Shown here: positions 22,661 through 33,290 of the stretch, one piece after another | Numbering within the stretch: position 1 is the first letter of the stretch | Layout: the number at the start of each line of letters is the position of its first letter | NCBI GenBank assembly: GCA_021399435.1 | Contig: JAJTUP010000038.1 | Coordinates: forward strand, 434,001 to 498,000 | DNA from: Diaporthe sp. PMI_573 | Taxonomy: Eukaryota; Ascomycota; Sordariomycetes; Diaporthales; Diaporthaceae | Length of the DNA: 64,000 nucleotides | Direction of reading: 5' to 3' | Notes under the pieces: model-generated | Seen by the model: the letters and a program-made list of their open reading frames with translations, nothing else | Databases searched by the model: none | What the model was told of the DNA's origin: nothing | Position numbers and translations under genes: made by a program

Positions 22661-23246
22661 TGCTGGCAGATTTGCTGTTCTGGTGGTGTCGAGTCCCAAG
22701 AAATAAGCAGGACCCAGCCTGCTGGGAATGGCTGAGATGCGCAGCTTACCGCTCATGCATTGAACATCAGGCTGCAGCATTTCCATCTAGACTTGGCAGA
22801 TCCTACGGTCTCATTCAGGTCAAGGACGTGGGCCAGAGTCATACGGCCCGAGAGGCCAACAGACCCAGCCATGGCCGCAGCATCACAGCAATCGATGAAG
22901 GCCATCCCGTTTCACCTGCTCCTACAGGCCCTACTCCAAAATGATGTGCTCTAATGAGAAAGAACCAACACGTTTGATCTGAATACCAACTATGGCTAAC
23001 GGGCTGGCCCTGTTGGAAAATGGAAACACCAACAACTTGGAGCTGAAGACGAACCAAATTTGGTCCATTGCCGATGGAAAGTATAAAGGCGAACATCATA
23101 TCAGCTACTCATGGTCTCAATTGTGCAGCGTGCCAAAAACAAAGCTGTCCTGAAATTTATCAAAAATTGTCAACACGCTTCGCTCTTCACAGCTCCTCTC
23201 ATACTCTCTATACTCCGGCCTTTACTCTCGCAACCGCAAAGCAAAG
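22661..23246. other. Divergent promoter region
   Basis: It separates the HET gene (-) from the Cys/His-rich gene (+). It holds the TATA box at 23082 and no other recognised element. Confidence 0.55.
23082..23089 (+). promoter_or_regulatory. TATA box
   Basis: TATAAAGG, 165 nt upstream of the ATG at 23247. Its spacing is like that of the small secreted peptide gene. Confidence 0.55.
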
Positions 23247-23720
23247 ATGTGCAGAGTCCGCTCTCGACGCTACCAAGGATGCAACCACTTTGTCCATGAG
23301 GTTGAACATCCCTGCGAAGAGTTTTTGCACGAATTGGACAAGTCTTGGGCCAAGGGACAAGCTCCGCCCAAGCATTTCTGGTGTGCGTTACCAGGCCACA
23401 AGGCGAGCATCGAATATTGCAACTATGACCACACCAGTCCACACAAGTTCGTCAATCTAGGCACAGTCAGGAAGGAACGGAAGCCTCCATTGGTTCATAT
23501 AAAAGACATAAAGGGGAGCTCGGCATTCAGGAAAGAGTACCCCAGGATAGACCAAAAACCTCACATCGTTGGTGGTCACTGCGCCAATCCGCAGTGGCTC
23601 CCCGTCAATGGAAGAGGCGGCGGGCCAGAGTATCGCGACCCCGCCATGGGGCACTGCGGGTGGTGCGAGCAGGAACTGAAGAAGAAGGAGCAGAAGGGCT
23701 GGTTTGCAATTTGGAAATGA
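23247..23720 (+). CDS. Cys/His-rich hypothetical protein, 157 aa
   Basis: Intronless frame starting AAAGATGTGC, with a TATA box upstream. No signal peptide or membrane helix. Eight cysteines and many histidines occur in paired arrangements: GCNHFVHE, HPCEEF, HFWCALPGH, and a C-terminal CGWC followed by a lysine-rich stretch. This suggests a zinc-ribbon-like or other metal-binding fold (inference). The family was not recognised. The protein is basic, so nucleic-acid binding is conceivable. It diverges from the HET gene. Confidence 0.65.
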   Translation: MCRVRSRRYQGCNHFVHEVEHPCEEFLHELDKSWAKGQAPPKHFWCALPGHKASIEYCNYDHTSPHKFVNLGTVRKERKPPLVHIKDIKGSSAFRKEYPRIDQKPHIVGGHCANPQWLPVNGRGGGPEYRDPAMGHCGWCEQELKKKEQKGWFAIWK

Positions 23721-25722
23721 AAGAAGGGAAACAGACAATTCTCACTGGGGTGTGAACGCTGTGCGGTGGAGTGCAAAGTAACGTGGTGTACAAGATATGA
23801 CATCTACCGGGCAATAGAACATTACTCTCCAAAAGTTCATCGCCTCTGAGTTTGGAAACTTGGCTTGATGGTTTTATTCGTCGAATATCTTTACTGAAAT
23901 CAAAGAAATCGTGGTTATCTCGATTGTTTTGACTAACCTGTATGGACATCTCTAACACGTACGTCTCCCTGTAACTGCTGTCTGAAGGCAAAGCAACCCT
24001 CACCGCAGCATCCCACCAGCATTTACATAACACTATTGAAACTAAGTTGAGTCACATCAATTATCATGCCCCGTCCATCATACAATTTCTAAGTAGAAGT
24101 CTAATCTAGATGCTTGGCTGATAGAAAACTCACCAGGCTATCATCATTCTTCAGGCCGGACTAAAAAGCCGGAAGAGCCGGCCCCAGGTGACTGCACAAA
24201 GGATGACAATCACAAACACTACACTACTGTCCCATAAAGAGCCCCAATGGTCCAGATTCTCTCCTCCTCCCTTGTCATTTGTGTCCTTGTGATTAAGTAT
24301 AGTGTAGACTTAGACAAGGATGAATTAATGTAAAAAGGAACAAGCTCAGTAATATCCTTCTAACCCTTCAAATGTGGCTTGTGGTACTTGCTACTATTGT
24401 GGAAAGGGACCCTAGAAGTGTCAATGCAACACCGACCAAGTTTCATAGCTAATGACATCTCATTAGCGGCACCAGCACCAGTAGGTCACAGCTTTAGGAT
24501 GAACTCACACTTTGGTGGCCGTCCTTGTTATTGCATGCAATGGTCTTTTGAGATTGTTTTGGCATGGAAGTCTTGAGTGAAAAACCATGAACTGCGAGGG
24601 GCAGATTGAAATTGTAAGATGTATTGTAAATCATTGAGCCTTATTTATACCTAATATCTTCAAGGGTTAAACACCAAAGCATGCATTTGGTGGCCTCAGT
24701 ATCAAGAACTTTGGACTGATTGTTTGTTGTGGTATCTCTGTGACAGCAATGTTTGCGTGAGAAAGTGCACAGAGCTCTCTATTTGCCTCGTATAGTTGAT
24801 ATGGGAAGTAGGCCATTTTTCTTATAAAGATTATATCGAGGGTGTGGGAAACGCAGGGTTTCAAGTGCTCAGGTGCTCTACAAGACATCTTGTGGTACAA
24901 AAAGGTTCCCCACACGCCTGGTGAGGGCTAAGCCGCACCTTGATTGTAGGACTCTATTCAAGCATTTCGGGCCATTTTTCTACTGTGCTACTCATCATGT
25001 GAAAAGATTGATGAAAAAAACGGTTTCCCTCATATAGAAGCCAATAGGAGCAAGAATGATGACCTGATCAGCCAGCACGCCGCATAGTCGTTTCCCGCTT
25101 GCCGTGAAAGACATGACTGCCTCTATGCTGTCTCGAGGCTGAGATTCGTCAGGGCCAGTCAAACTGTTGTCTCTAACTATTATATTCTTACACATCTGTT
25201 CATTATTTTGTATTTCTTGAGACAAAGTCGCATCATACTGCCTTAGCTTGGAAACAACCATTCCTGTATGAGGACCTAAGACTCTGCGGCCCTACAGGTA
25301 ATACCTGCTAAGTTGAAACAGTGTCTTGTGCACTCAGACTTGATGACGGTTTTAATAGCACAGCCTGGATCATCATAGTCATTGCCCACAATCGCCAACG
25401 CTGATGCCCAAAAGCATCCCGTAATTTATAAGCGTTGCCAATCAACATCCGTCCATGTTCTGGAGCAATGTAATGAAGAGTAGCTTTCCGGATATTTTAA
25501 TTAGTGCCGACAGCTTTTACTGGCAGGGTATGAGTCTAGCCTTTGTATCTTATGATCCACAAATGCAGACCGTGATATTTAAGCAGCCTCATACTCCCCA
25601 GCTCCTGTGGACAGTCTGTTTTATGTGCCAGAGCTCACAAGCATCCTCTGCCAACAGATGTCAACCACATTCACCTCAAGGAGAAAAACGTGTTTCAAAC
25701 CAAATCCCCATCAACACCCAAT
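23721..25722. other. Intergenic, AT-richer
   Basis: Two kilobases without a supported gene. The short frames have no recognisable features. The right end includes the 5' region of the secreted six-cysteine protein. Confidence 0.55.
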
Positions 25723-26190
25723 ATGCTCGTAGCTACAGCTCTCATCAGTACTCTCCTCACTCCGCGTCTTGTACTGGCCAATCCAGTCCGTCTCGAGGAC
25801 CGCGCCGCCATCGAAGTCGGCTATGGACAGCAGATCCAGTTGAGTGATGAGACCAACCACTGGGTCGTCTGGGTGGAAGAAGAGGACGCCTGTCCGGCGA
25901 CGCAGACACTGAGCGTCTTGACCAGCAGCCCCTGCGAACAGACGTTCAGCCTGGCCGGGGGCAGTTGGAAACTGACCAATTGCAACGAGTATGTTTTTTC
26001 TTTTTTTTTTTTCGCACCAGCTGATTAGCTATAGGAACAGCTTGGCTAACGACTTTTGCCCAGAAACGACGAGCCCCAGTCCGTGTCGGATGCTGATGGC
26101 AACTACATCGCCGACTGCACCATAGACTCCGACAAGATCAACTGCCACAATGGTCTCCACGACATTGTCAAGCATGGAAAGTGCACCTAA
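25723..26190 (+). CDS. Secreted six-cysteine small protein, 130 aa
   Basis: Exon 1 is 25723-25988 and exon 2 is 26064-26190. The 75-nt intron has a GTATGT donor and a CCCAG acceptor and splits a Glu codon; the join gives NCNENDEPQS. The N-terminal MLVATALISTLLTPRLVLA is a signal peptide. The mature chain has six cysteines (DAC, SPC, TNC, ADC, INC, GKC), enough for three disulfides, and ends two residues after the last one. Small size, secretion and even cysteine number fit candidate effectors or antimicrobial-like proteins of fungi, but no family is recognised and no role is shown. It lies in the gene-poor 16-27 kb stretch. Confidence 0.75.
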
Positions 26191-27230
26191 AGGGAATATT
26201 TTGGCCTAGGGTCCTTGAGTTGTGTTATCGTGGAGCGGAAGTTATACTGTGGGGGCCGTTCCAAACCGTGCTGCTATTTGAGATGCTCGGAACTCCCTTT
26301 ATAGAGGGCTTCCGAGCCAGCAACTTACACACCGACCGAATGCACTCTTTAAACAGCCCATATTTCTTTTCTTTTTGAAGTCTAATGGATGCCACGCTTC
26401 GCTCAAGGCTGACAGAAGTGAAATCTGTTTCTGTATTACCTGGATAGTCTCATTAGGCATCTACACTACCTATGCGCCTTAGATGCAGCATCGCTGCTGG
26501 AGGTGCTGGCGTTAGGAAGTTTAGAGGAACAGTATCTTAGTCATAGTCATCGCGATAACAAACCCCTTTTCTGTTTCCTATTTCCGGTTTCGTGTTAGTA
26601 GTGTTGCTAGCCAACGTTGTATTATAGCCCGGTTACTCGCTACTCAGCCTACCTAGGTACTGGCCCGTTTCGTTACTGTTTGGCCTTTTGAGGGGCTTCT
26701 TCTTCTTAATATTGTACTGTCATTTGATCAGTACGTGGTCAGTATGAAAAGTTTCAGAACCCACCTTTACGAGCAAGAACTGCATCACGGTAGTGATGTT
26801 TTGGAGTATCGCTACTCAGCTTTGCCTTGAGACGGTGCGTGAATTGAGTTTCGCTTGGCCTTGCCCCCAAGTAATGCCTCATTGCAACTATATTTGAGAC
26901 CTTTGACCTTGCAACAAGATCTTCACATGGAATGTACAAAGCTCAAATTCTGATTTGTTTGAAAGCTTGTTTCTTCCTCGAGATTGTGAGGTAAGTCATG
27001 GAAGTAGCCGGGAGCGAATGTGAAGTCCGCGTAGATAGGCGAGGCAAGCTATTCAGGGAGAGAACATTTCATTATTCCGTCTACCTGTTGACGATGTGCT
27101 CTACGGTCGCTATCCAAGTCACGCCATTCTCAGGTCCAAGCCCCTTACAAGCCCTCCCGCATCTGCATCACCGACGCCGCGAGAAAAGGTTTCCCCCCTC
27201 AAGCCCGTGGCGATTTTGAGAGCAGGCCGC
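26191..27230. other. Intergenic between convergent genes
   Basis: No gene was recognised. It contains the 16-mer GCCTACCTAGGTACTG at 26647-26662, which also occurs at 11117-11132. Confidence 0.55.
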
Positions 27231-27776
27231 TTAGTACCTGTTGAACTCCTGAGGAGCATCATGGTCACTGGCGAGAGGAACAATCATGGTCAGCATACAA
27301 GCCTCCCTAGTAAAGGGTGAAAGGACGTCGGATGGATGGATGGGTCGTCACTCACGGGTGGAACTCGCTCTTGCCGCCGTACTGCTGCTCGTAGAGCTCC
27401 TCGGCCTGCTTCTTGGCGTGGTGCTTGGCCTTCTCGCGGTCGACAAAGTCTAGGCCCTTGGACTCGACGAGCTTGTCGACCTCGAATCCGGCGGCGGCCG
27501 CCAGCATCTCCTTGGCCAGGCCGTGCTCGACGGGCTTGCCCTCCTTGCGCTGGTTCTGCTCCCAGAGGCGCATGCCCTCGAAGGCGGCCGCGGAGCCTAG
27601 GAGCTCGTGGGACAGCTTAGACTCGTGGGGCTGGCCGTCGTAGACCTCGTCACGGGCGTCCTTTGCCTCTCCTGGGAAGGCTGTCAGCCATGTGCGCGCG
27701 GGAATGCTTCCGGGGAGTAGGAAGAGGGAGGATGTCTGTGACGTGGGAAAGGGAGAGGCTTACCGAAGCCGAACAT
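27231..27776 (-). CDS. cipC: CipC-like (DUF3759) stress-response protein, about 119 aa
   Basis: Three exons: 27776-27764 (13 nt, MFGF plus one base), 27665-27356 and 27267-27231. Intron 1 starts GTAAGC. I used the AGAG acceptor because the nearer CAG would break frame. Intron 2 is GTGAGT...CGCCAG and gives the C-terminus HDAPQEFNRY. The body carries family hallmarks: HELLGSAAAFEGMRLWE, QRKEGKPVEHGLAKEML, AGFEVDKLVESKGLDFVDRE and KAKHHAKKQAE. Known: CipC was found as a concanamycin-induced protein in Aspergillus nidulans. Relatives are abundant cytosolic proteins induced by stress and antibiotics, of unknown biochemistry. A TATATAG box about 145 nt upstream suggests strong, regulated expression. 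Confidence 0.85.
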
Positions 27777-30700
27777 TTTGACTGTGGGTGTGTGTTGGTG
27801 GATGGGTGAAAAGAGGTTGTTGGTGGTGTGTGTGTTGATGGTGTTCTTGGAAGTCGCAGAAGTGTTTGATGATGAGAATGGGTTCGGTGAGGAGGATGAA
27901 GGGGGGAAGGAGGCTTGCTATATATGCTCAGGAGCTTCCTGTGCATCGCCCCCCCTTTCTGGCTCACATGTGCCCCAACCTATGGTCGAGACGTCCAAGT
28001 GGAGTTTGGACCTTGCCGTGACTGATGTGAACGAAGCATAGCACTGCCCCTCCCTCCGGGACCTTGATGGTGACGTCTGGGGGGTCCCTGGCCATTCCGG
28101 CGACTAGGCAGATAGTCTGGGGGGCCCATGGCAGCCACACTTGCCCGTCCGAGAACCAGAGCGTCTGAGGACCCCTGGCCGATCGCCAAAAGCTTGTCCT
28201 CTCGACTACTACGTAATTTCAAGCATCCCGCATGCCTACCCCCTGCGACACTGCAGTAGCTGAAAGCTGGGTGGAGTGGCGGTTACAGCTCGTGCAAGCG
28301 TTCCTTACGCGGCCGACGCACACGGATGGTACAGGGCAGGGCTGGCTCCTCTCGGAGTGGCTGCCCTGTGCCTGGTTTGTTTCCGTTTGATGTACAGGTT
28401 TCGGAGGCTATGTTCAATCTGAAGCCATTGGATTTCCTGCCACCCTTGGACTGCCCTCCTTTCATGAAGATGGCACCATACTCTTGGTCATCCGATATGT
28501 GCCGCGAAGCTCGTGGACCAGCCGGTGAGGTGTTGGTCAACCTGGCAAGGAAGGGCGGGATCCCAGCGTCTCCAAGCGCGAGGACCTCCAGCTACAACTC
28601 AATTCGCTGGCATCATCCACAGCCTCAAATCCCAAGTGAGCCGGGCGACGCGGGAAGCCGACCGCGATCGAGGGGTAGCTTCAGTTGACGAGCCGTCCGC
28701 CAATTACCCCACCATTCGGGACCCCTGAGCTGTCCAAGCAGGGCCTTGACGTCCGATGGATGAGCATGACGGCGCACATGAGCTCATGTGGATCGAAGGG
28801 TCAGGTTCGAGACACCCACTTGCACAGCCAGGCTGTTCCCGGATGGCGGAGGTATGGGTCAATATTTATCAATGAGGAGCTTCTGGCATCCGATTTGCCG
28901 CGGCGTCGGGATCTCGGCATCCTACGGCCCAAACCTGACTTCGCCCGTTGAGGTGGGGGGAGAAGGAGAGGGCATGAAGACCTGACATTCCAAACCGGGT
29001 CTCATGCATGATTGGTAGCCAATTTTCAGCCACCAAGGCGGGACAGGTATGATGATCAAGGAAATCAAAGCCTAAATGTGAGCGAATGGAACCATTCACC
29101 ATGTACTGTGCTGTAAGTGGCTTGGTGGCATTTCTATGCAGGCCCCCTTCCTTGGTGATCACCCCGACCGAATCCATATGAATGGATGGCGCAGCAGGGT
29201 CGTGGGGCCCAGGTTCTGGGACCAGAAGGCGGTGACTTCATAATGCCCGCCGTGGGAGCCCCAGGTACTCCCGTTTGGGCCTTTTCAAGCTGCTCGTTGT
29301 GGCCCAGGGGTGAGACTGATGCCAGCCAGCTCAAGCAGTGCGGCATCTCGTTTCATGCTGAGCATCCTGGACGCAATCTAGGTGCAACCTAGACATAGTG
29401 CTCATGCTAACAGGCGTTGGCACGGTAAGATTGTCACGATAGACGATAAATGTAGGCCTCCGACGATATTTTTGGCACTTCAGTTGCTTCACAACTGCGA
29501 TAATACGACGAAATGGACGGGCGGTGTACTGTACCCGTCCGTGTTGGTAGGACCTCGAAACGCTCTATTACATAGTGTCAGGGCTCCGGCGATGGTCAGA
29601 GGCGCGGATCTTGTCCGGGCGCAGAACAGCCGTCGGACCCGTTGCGCAGGTGCTTCGACGCACGGCCTTGCTGGCATTGAAGCACCAAAGACGTGGTTGT
29701 CAGACTCCTGCTACGAGTACGCGACAATGAGACCAAGACAACCCCATTGGAAGCGTGTTGTGCAGTGCATTCTGAGGCTGTCGTCAAATTCGGCAAACGG
29801 CTCTGTGTGACAGGTGCAGGGCGGCGCCCTCCCGCAGCTTGGCAAGTCTTGGCCTTGGAGCCAAGCTTCTGGAACGTGGTCCGACGACGATGAAATGCAG
29901 ATCGCCCCCCATGCGATCGTGGAAATGGTCCGACGTCATCCTAGCGCCAGCCTCTCCGAGTGAGCAGAGCAGCGCAACCTGCATTTGATAGATGAATTGC
30001 AAGGCCACACAGCTCAACAATCAGACATCCATCCTCCTGCCGCTGGCGTGTTGGATCCGCCATATTCCAGAGGTTTGGCACAGGCTGCGGTAACAGGGGT
30101 AGTGATCTGCAGCAGCAAGAAAGAACACCAAGGCGCGGCCTGCCGTCACGAGTTCTTGCTCAGGACGTGCCAGGCAATGGGCTCTTGCTTGAGCACATTT
30201 CACTGCAGCTGATTTTGCGATACCCCGACGGTACACCGCGTTGAGACTTGGTTGAGACTTCGTGATGCCTGAGCAAACACCTCCTCCGGCAGACACTAGG
30301 CACTACGCTTCGTAGTCCAGTTTCAAGGCTTCATTGAAGGCCAAGACGCAACACCCGTTGCCGCAGTCGGGCGCGCAAAATTGGGTGGCCCATGTTTGCA
30401 CGAGCGGCACATGAAAAGGAGGTGAGCTCGGTTAGTTTGCAAATCGGTGGCTTGACTGGCATGTAAGTAACCCCGCTACCATTCCTTTGGGAGCCAATGG
30501 ATAGATTCAGATGCATGGAACCGCTTTGTGTGGCGTCCTGGCCGTGATTTGAATGCTCGTGGGGTTGTGGTGGTTTTGGAACCAGTGGAGGGGGGCTTGG
30601 GACCAGGAGACGGTGCGTGCGAAGGCCACAGGATGAGACGGAAGCTCCAAACGGGCTCTGATGGAGATAGCAGGAGCAAGACGGTGGTGCCCCGCGGATT

Positions 30701-30862
30701 AGTGGGGCAGTGTGCCGTTTCGCGCTCCGTTTTTCCTTATCGATACCAGAAAATTGCCCTCCAACACGCTTTCGAGGGTATTCAGCGACTCAATCTCGAG
30801 GATCAAGCCGAAGTGGGCTGCAAAACGCATGCAACCACCTACTCCTCTGTCCTGAACTTTGA
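27777..30862. other. 3-kb divergent intergenic region
   Basis: It lies between the CipC-like gene (-) and the Trm61 gene (+). Frames here show no domain or codon bias. A TATA box for the CipC-like gene is listed separately. Confidence 0.55.
27918..27924 (-). promoter_or_regulatory. TATA box of the CipC-like gene
   Basis: TATATAG on the minus strand, roughly 145 nt upstream of the ATG at 27776. Confidence 0.5.
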
Positions 30863-32767
30863 ATGATTGAGGCAACAGAAAGTCAATTGGACTCTTTACC
30901 AATGGGCAAAATGCTGGGTCAAGGCTCACCGTTCCTCAACCCTGGTCCGGTGGCCAAGCCAAACCAACTCGCCATCATCCAGCTTTCAAAGGACGACCTC
31001 GTTCCCGTCTACCTGCGAGATACCGAAGGCGAACATGACGGCTACAAGGAGGGCCATGTGCTCAACACCAAATTCGGCTCCTTCCCCCACTCCACTCTGA
31101 TCGGCGCCCCCTGGGGCTCTCAAATCCGAGCTTCCAACGTCGACACTGGGTCGCGGGGTCGGAAAAAGAGGAACAAGCAGGCCAAGGAGGCTGCTACTGG
31201 TACAAATGAGACGGGAGATGCAGACGACGATTCCACGGGCCTCAAGAGGAAGAGAGGCCCCAACGACGAGGGTGAGAAACGAGCCAAGGACGCGCCAGAC
31301 CAACCTGCCAGTGCAATCGAGGACAACACCGCTGAACAAGTTCAACAAATGACAGGGACAGGGGATTCCGAAAACCAAATAGAAGACGAGCAGGCCCAGC
31401 AGGAAACACAGGGGTCAGAATCGTCGAAGCCACCTCAAAAACAACAAAAAACTACGACCACGGCGGCACGGAGCGGATTCGTCTACATTCTCCCACCAAC
31501 GCCCGAGATCTGGACAAGCAGCCTTCCTCACCGCACACAAGTCGTCTACACGCCCGACTACAGCTATGTCCTCCAGAGGATACGAGCCCGCCCGGGCTCC
31601 AGGCTCATCGAGGCGGGCTCTGGCAGCGGGAGCTTCACTCACGCCTCGGCGCGGGCGGTCTACGATGGCGAGGCCGGGTCCCACGACGGCGCCGGCCCCA
31701 CTGGCAAGGTCTTCAGCTTCGAGTTCCACGAGCAGAGGTTCGAGAAGATGGAGAAGGAGATCAGCGAGCACGGCCTGAGCCGGATGGTGGAGATCAACCA
31801 CCGCGATGTCTACAAGGAGGGCTTTCTGGTCGACGGCAAGAGCCCAGAGGCTGACGCCGTGTTCCTGGACCTGCCTGCACCGTGGCTCGCGCTGCCACAC
31901 CTCTCAAGGCGCAGGGTCAAGACCGGCTCGGAGATGGAGGGCGTACAGACTGGGGCTGAGGGTAACGGCGAGGACGAGGAGGAGTGGATATCACCATTGA
32001 ATCCCAAGAGGAGCGCTTACATCTGCACTTTCTCGCCTTGCATCGAGCAGGTCACTCGTACAGTCTCTGAGATGCGCAGGCTGGGATGGGTGGAGATCGA
32101 CATGGTGGAGATCGCCCACAGGCGAATCAATGTATTTCGCGAGAAGATCGGCCTCGACGTGATATCGGACCGCGGCGCCCAGCAGGCACCGGGGAACGTC
32201 GCCGAGGCGCTGGCCAAGCTAAAGGAGATCGAGGTCAAGACTGCCGTGCACAACGCCAAGATGTTTGCCGGCAACAGCAAGTCCAAGAAGGCCGACGAGG
32301 ATGACGATATGGACGACTACGCTCCTCTGCTTGAGAAGATATCCGCTCATAAGGCCAAGAGTGCCGAGGAGGGCACCAAGGAGCCGGCCGTCAAGCCCTT
32401 CCTGCAGGGGCGCCTGGTCACACGGCCCGAGGCGGAGACCAAGGCACACACGTCGTACCTCGTGTTTGCCGTCCTGCCCCGCGAGTGGACCGACGAGGAC
32501 GAGGCTGCAGCCGCCGCCCGATGGCCCCTGGGCGACGAACCGCCAAAGGCCATCGGAGCCATGGACCGGGCGTCCCGCAAGGCGCAGCGCCGGGAGATGA
32601 TGCAGGGCAACAAGAAGAAGAACGAAAAGCTGAAGAACTCGCACGTCCCGCACGCCCAGAAACTGGACTTGACCACCGAGAAGGCCAAGTCTCAGGCGCA
32701 GGAGATCGAGGCTGAAAAGATCGTGGAGGATGCCGGGCTTGACAATGTCAAGGCTGAAGGGTCTTAA
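30863..32767 (+). CDS. TRM61: tRNA (adenine-58-N1) methyltransferase catalytic subunit Trm61, up to 634 aa
   Basis: Single open frame. The N-terminal barrel-like part contains LVPVYLRD, HVLNTKFGSF and LIGAPWGS. A long acidic, low-complexity insertion (about 95-195) follows. The Rossmann methyltransferase core begins at FVYILPPTPEIWTSSLPHRTQ, and the SAM motif LIEAGSGSGSFTHA is near residue 246. The catalytic DLPAPW motif is near 334. A second insertion and a Lys-rich C-terminal tail follow. Known: Trm61 pairs with Trm6 to make m1A58 in nuclear tRNAs, including initiator tRNA (yeast GCD14). The start is uncertain: the ATG at 30863 opens the frame, but ATGs at 30902 and 30911 lie nearer the conserved SPFLNPG and may be used. 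Confidence 0.9.
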   Translation: MIEATESQLDSLPMGKMLGQGSPFLNPGPVAKPNQLAIIQLSKDDLVPVYLRDTEGEHDGYKEGHVLNTKFGSFPHSTLIGAPWGSQIRASNVDTGSRGRKKRNKQAKEAATGTNETGDADDDSTGLKRKRGPNDEGEKRAKDAPDQPASAIEDNTAEQVQQMTGTGDSENQIEDEQAQQETQGSESSKPPQKQQKTTTTAARSGFVYILPPTPEIWTSSLPHRTQVVYTPDYSYVLQRIRARPGSRLIEAGSGSGSFTHASARAVYDGEAGSHDGAGPTGKVFSFEFHEQRFEKMEKEISEHGLSRMVEINHRDVYKEGFLVDGKSPEADAVFLDLPAPWLALPHLSRRRVKTGSEMEGVQTGAEGNGEDEEEWISPLNPKRSAYICTFSPCIEQVTRTVSEMRRLGWVEIDMVEIAHRRINVFREKIGLDVISDRGAQQAPGNVAEALAKLKEIEVKTAVHNAKMFAGNSKSKKADEDDDMDDYAPLLEKISAHKAKSAEEGTKEPAVKPFLQGRLVTRPEAETKAHTSYLVFAVLPREWTDEDEAAAAARWPLGDEPPKAIGAMDRASRKAQRREMMQGNKKKNEKLKNSHVPHAQKLDLTTEKAKSQAQEIEAEKIVEDAGLDNVKAEGS

Positions 32768-33290
32768 AGCGAGAAATAGCATAGGCTTTGTTTAGATGCT
32801 GCCCTAGAGAGTAATTGATACCCAAAGCTTATAATAGCTCAACATACTCGTCCGGGCCCATCTTTTTATCAACAACTACATCCCTAGTCCTCTTCCTCCT
32901 GCCCTCGGATCATCTTGCAATAGTCACTGCAGGACCTTGCTCGCTATGCTGTGAGCCCCGATCTCCGTCCATCGCTTGCCATTTGTCTACCTATCCCAAC
33001 TTCCGGGCACACATCAACATAACCAAACACATTATGTAGTTCCATGTGCTTCGCCCCTGCTTTGAGATAGCAGGCTTTACAAACCAGCACATCCGTACCG
33101 GTACTCACCCGGCCCATCCCCAACTCCAATCCGGCACTACCCCCGGCGCAGACCTGCCACTAACAAGTTGAGCCGGGACAGCCTCATCCCCACGCCAACC
33201 CCACGACCCCGTCTTCCGGCCCGGCACAAGCCCTGGATCGCCCTTGCTGTCCCGCCCTCCTGCCACAGGCGACTGCTCAGGAGACATCGC
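32768..33290. other. Intergenic between convergent genes
   Basis: It holds the 3' UTRs of Trm61 (+) and the WW-domain gene (-). Nothing else was recognised. Confidence 0.6.
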
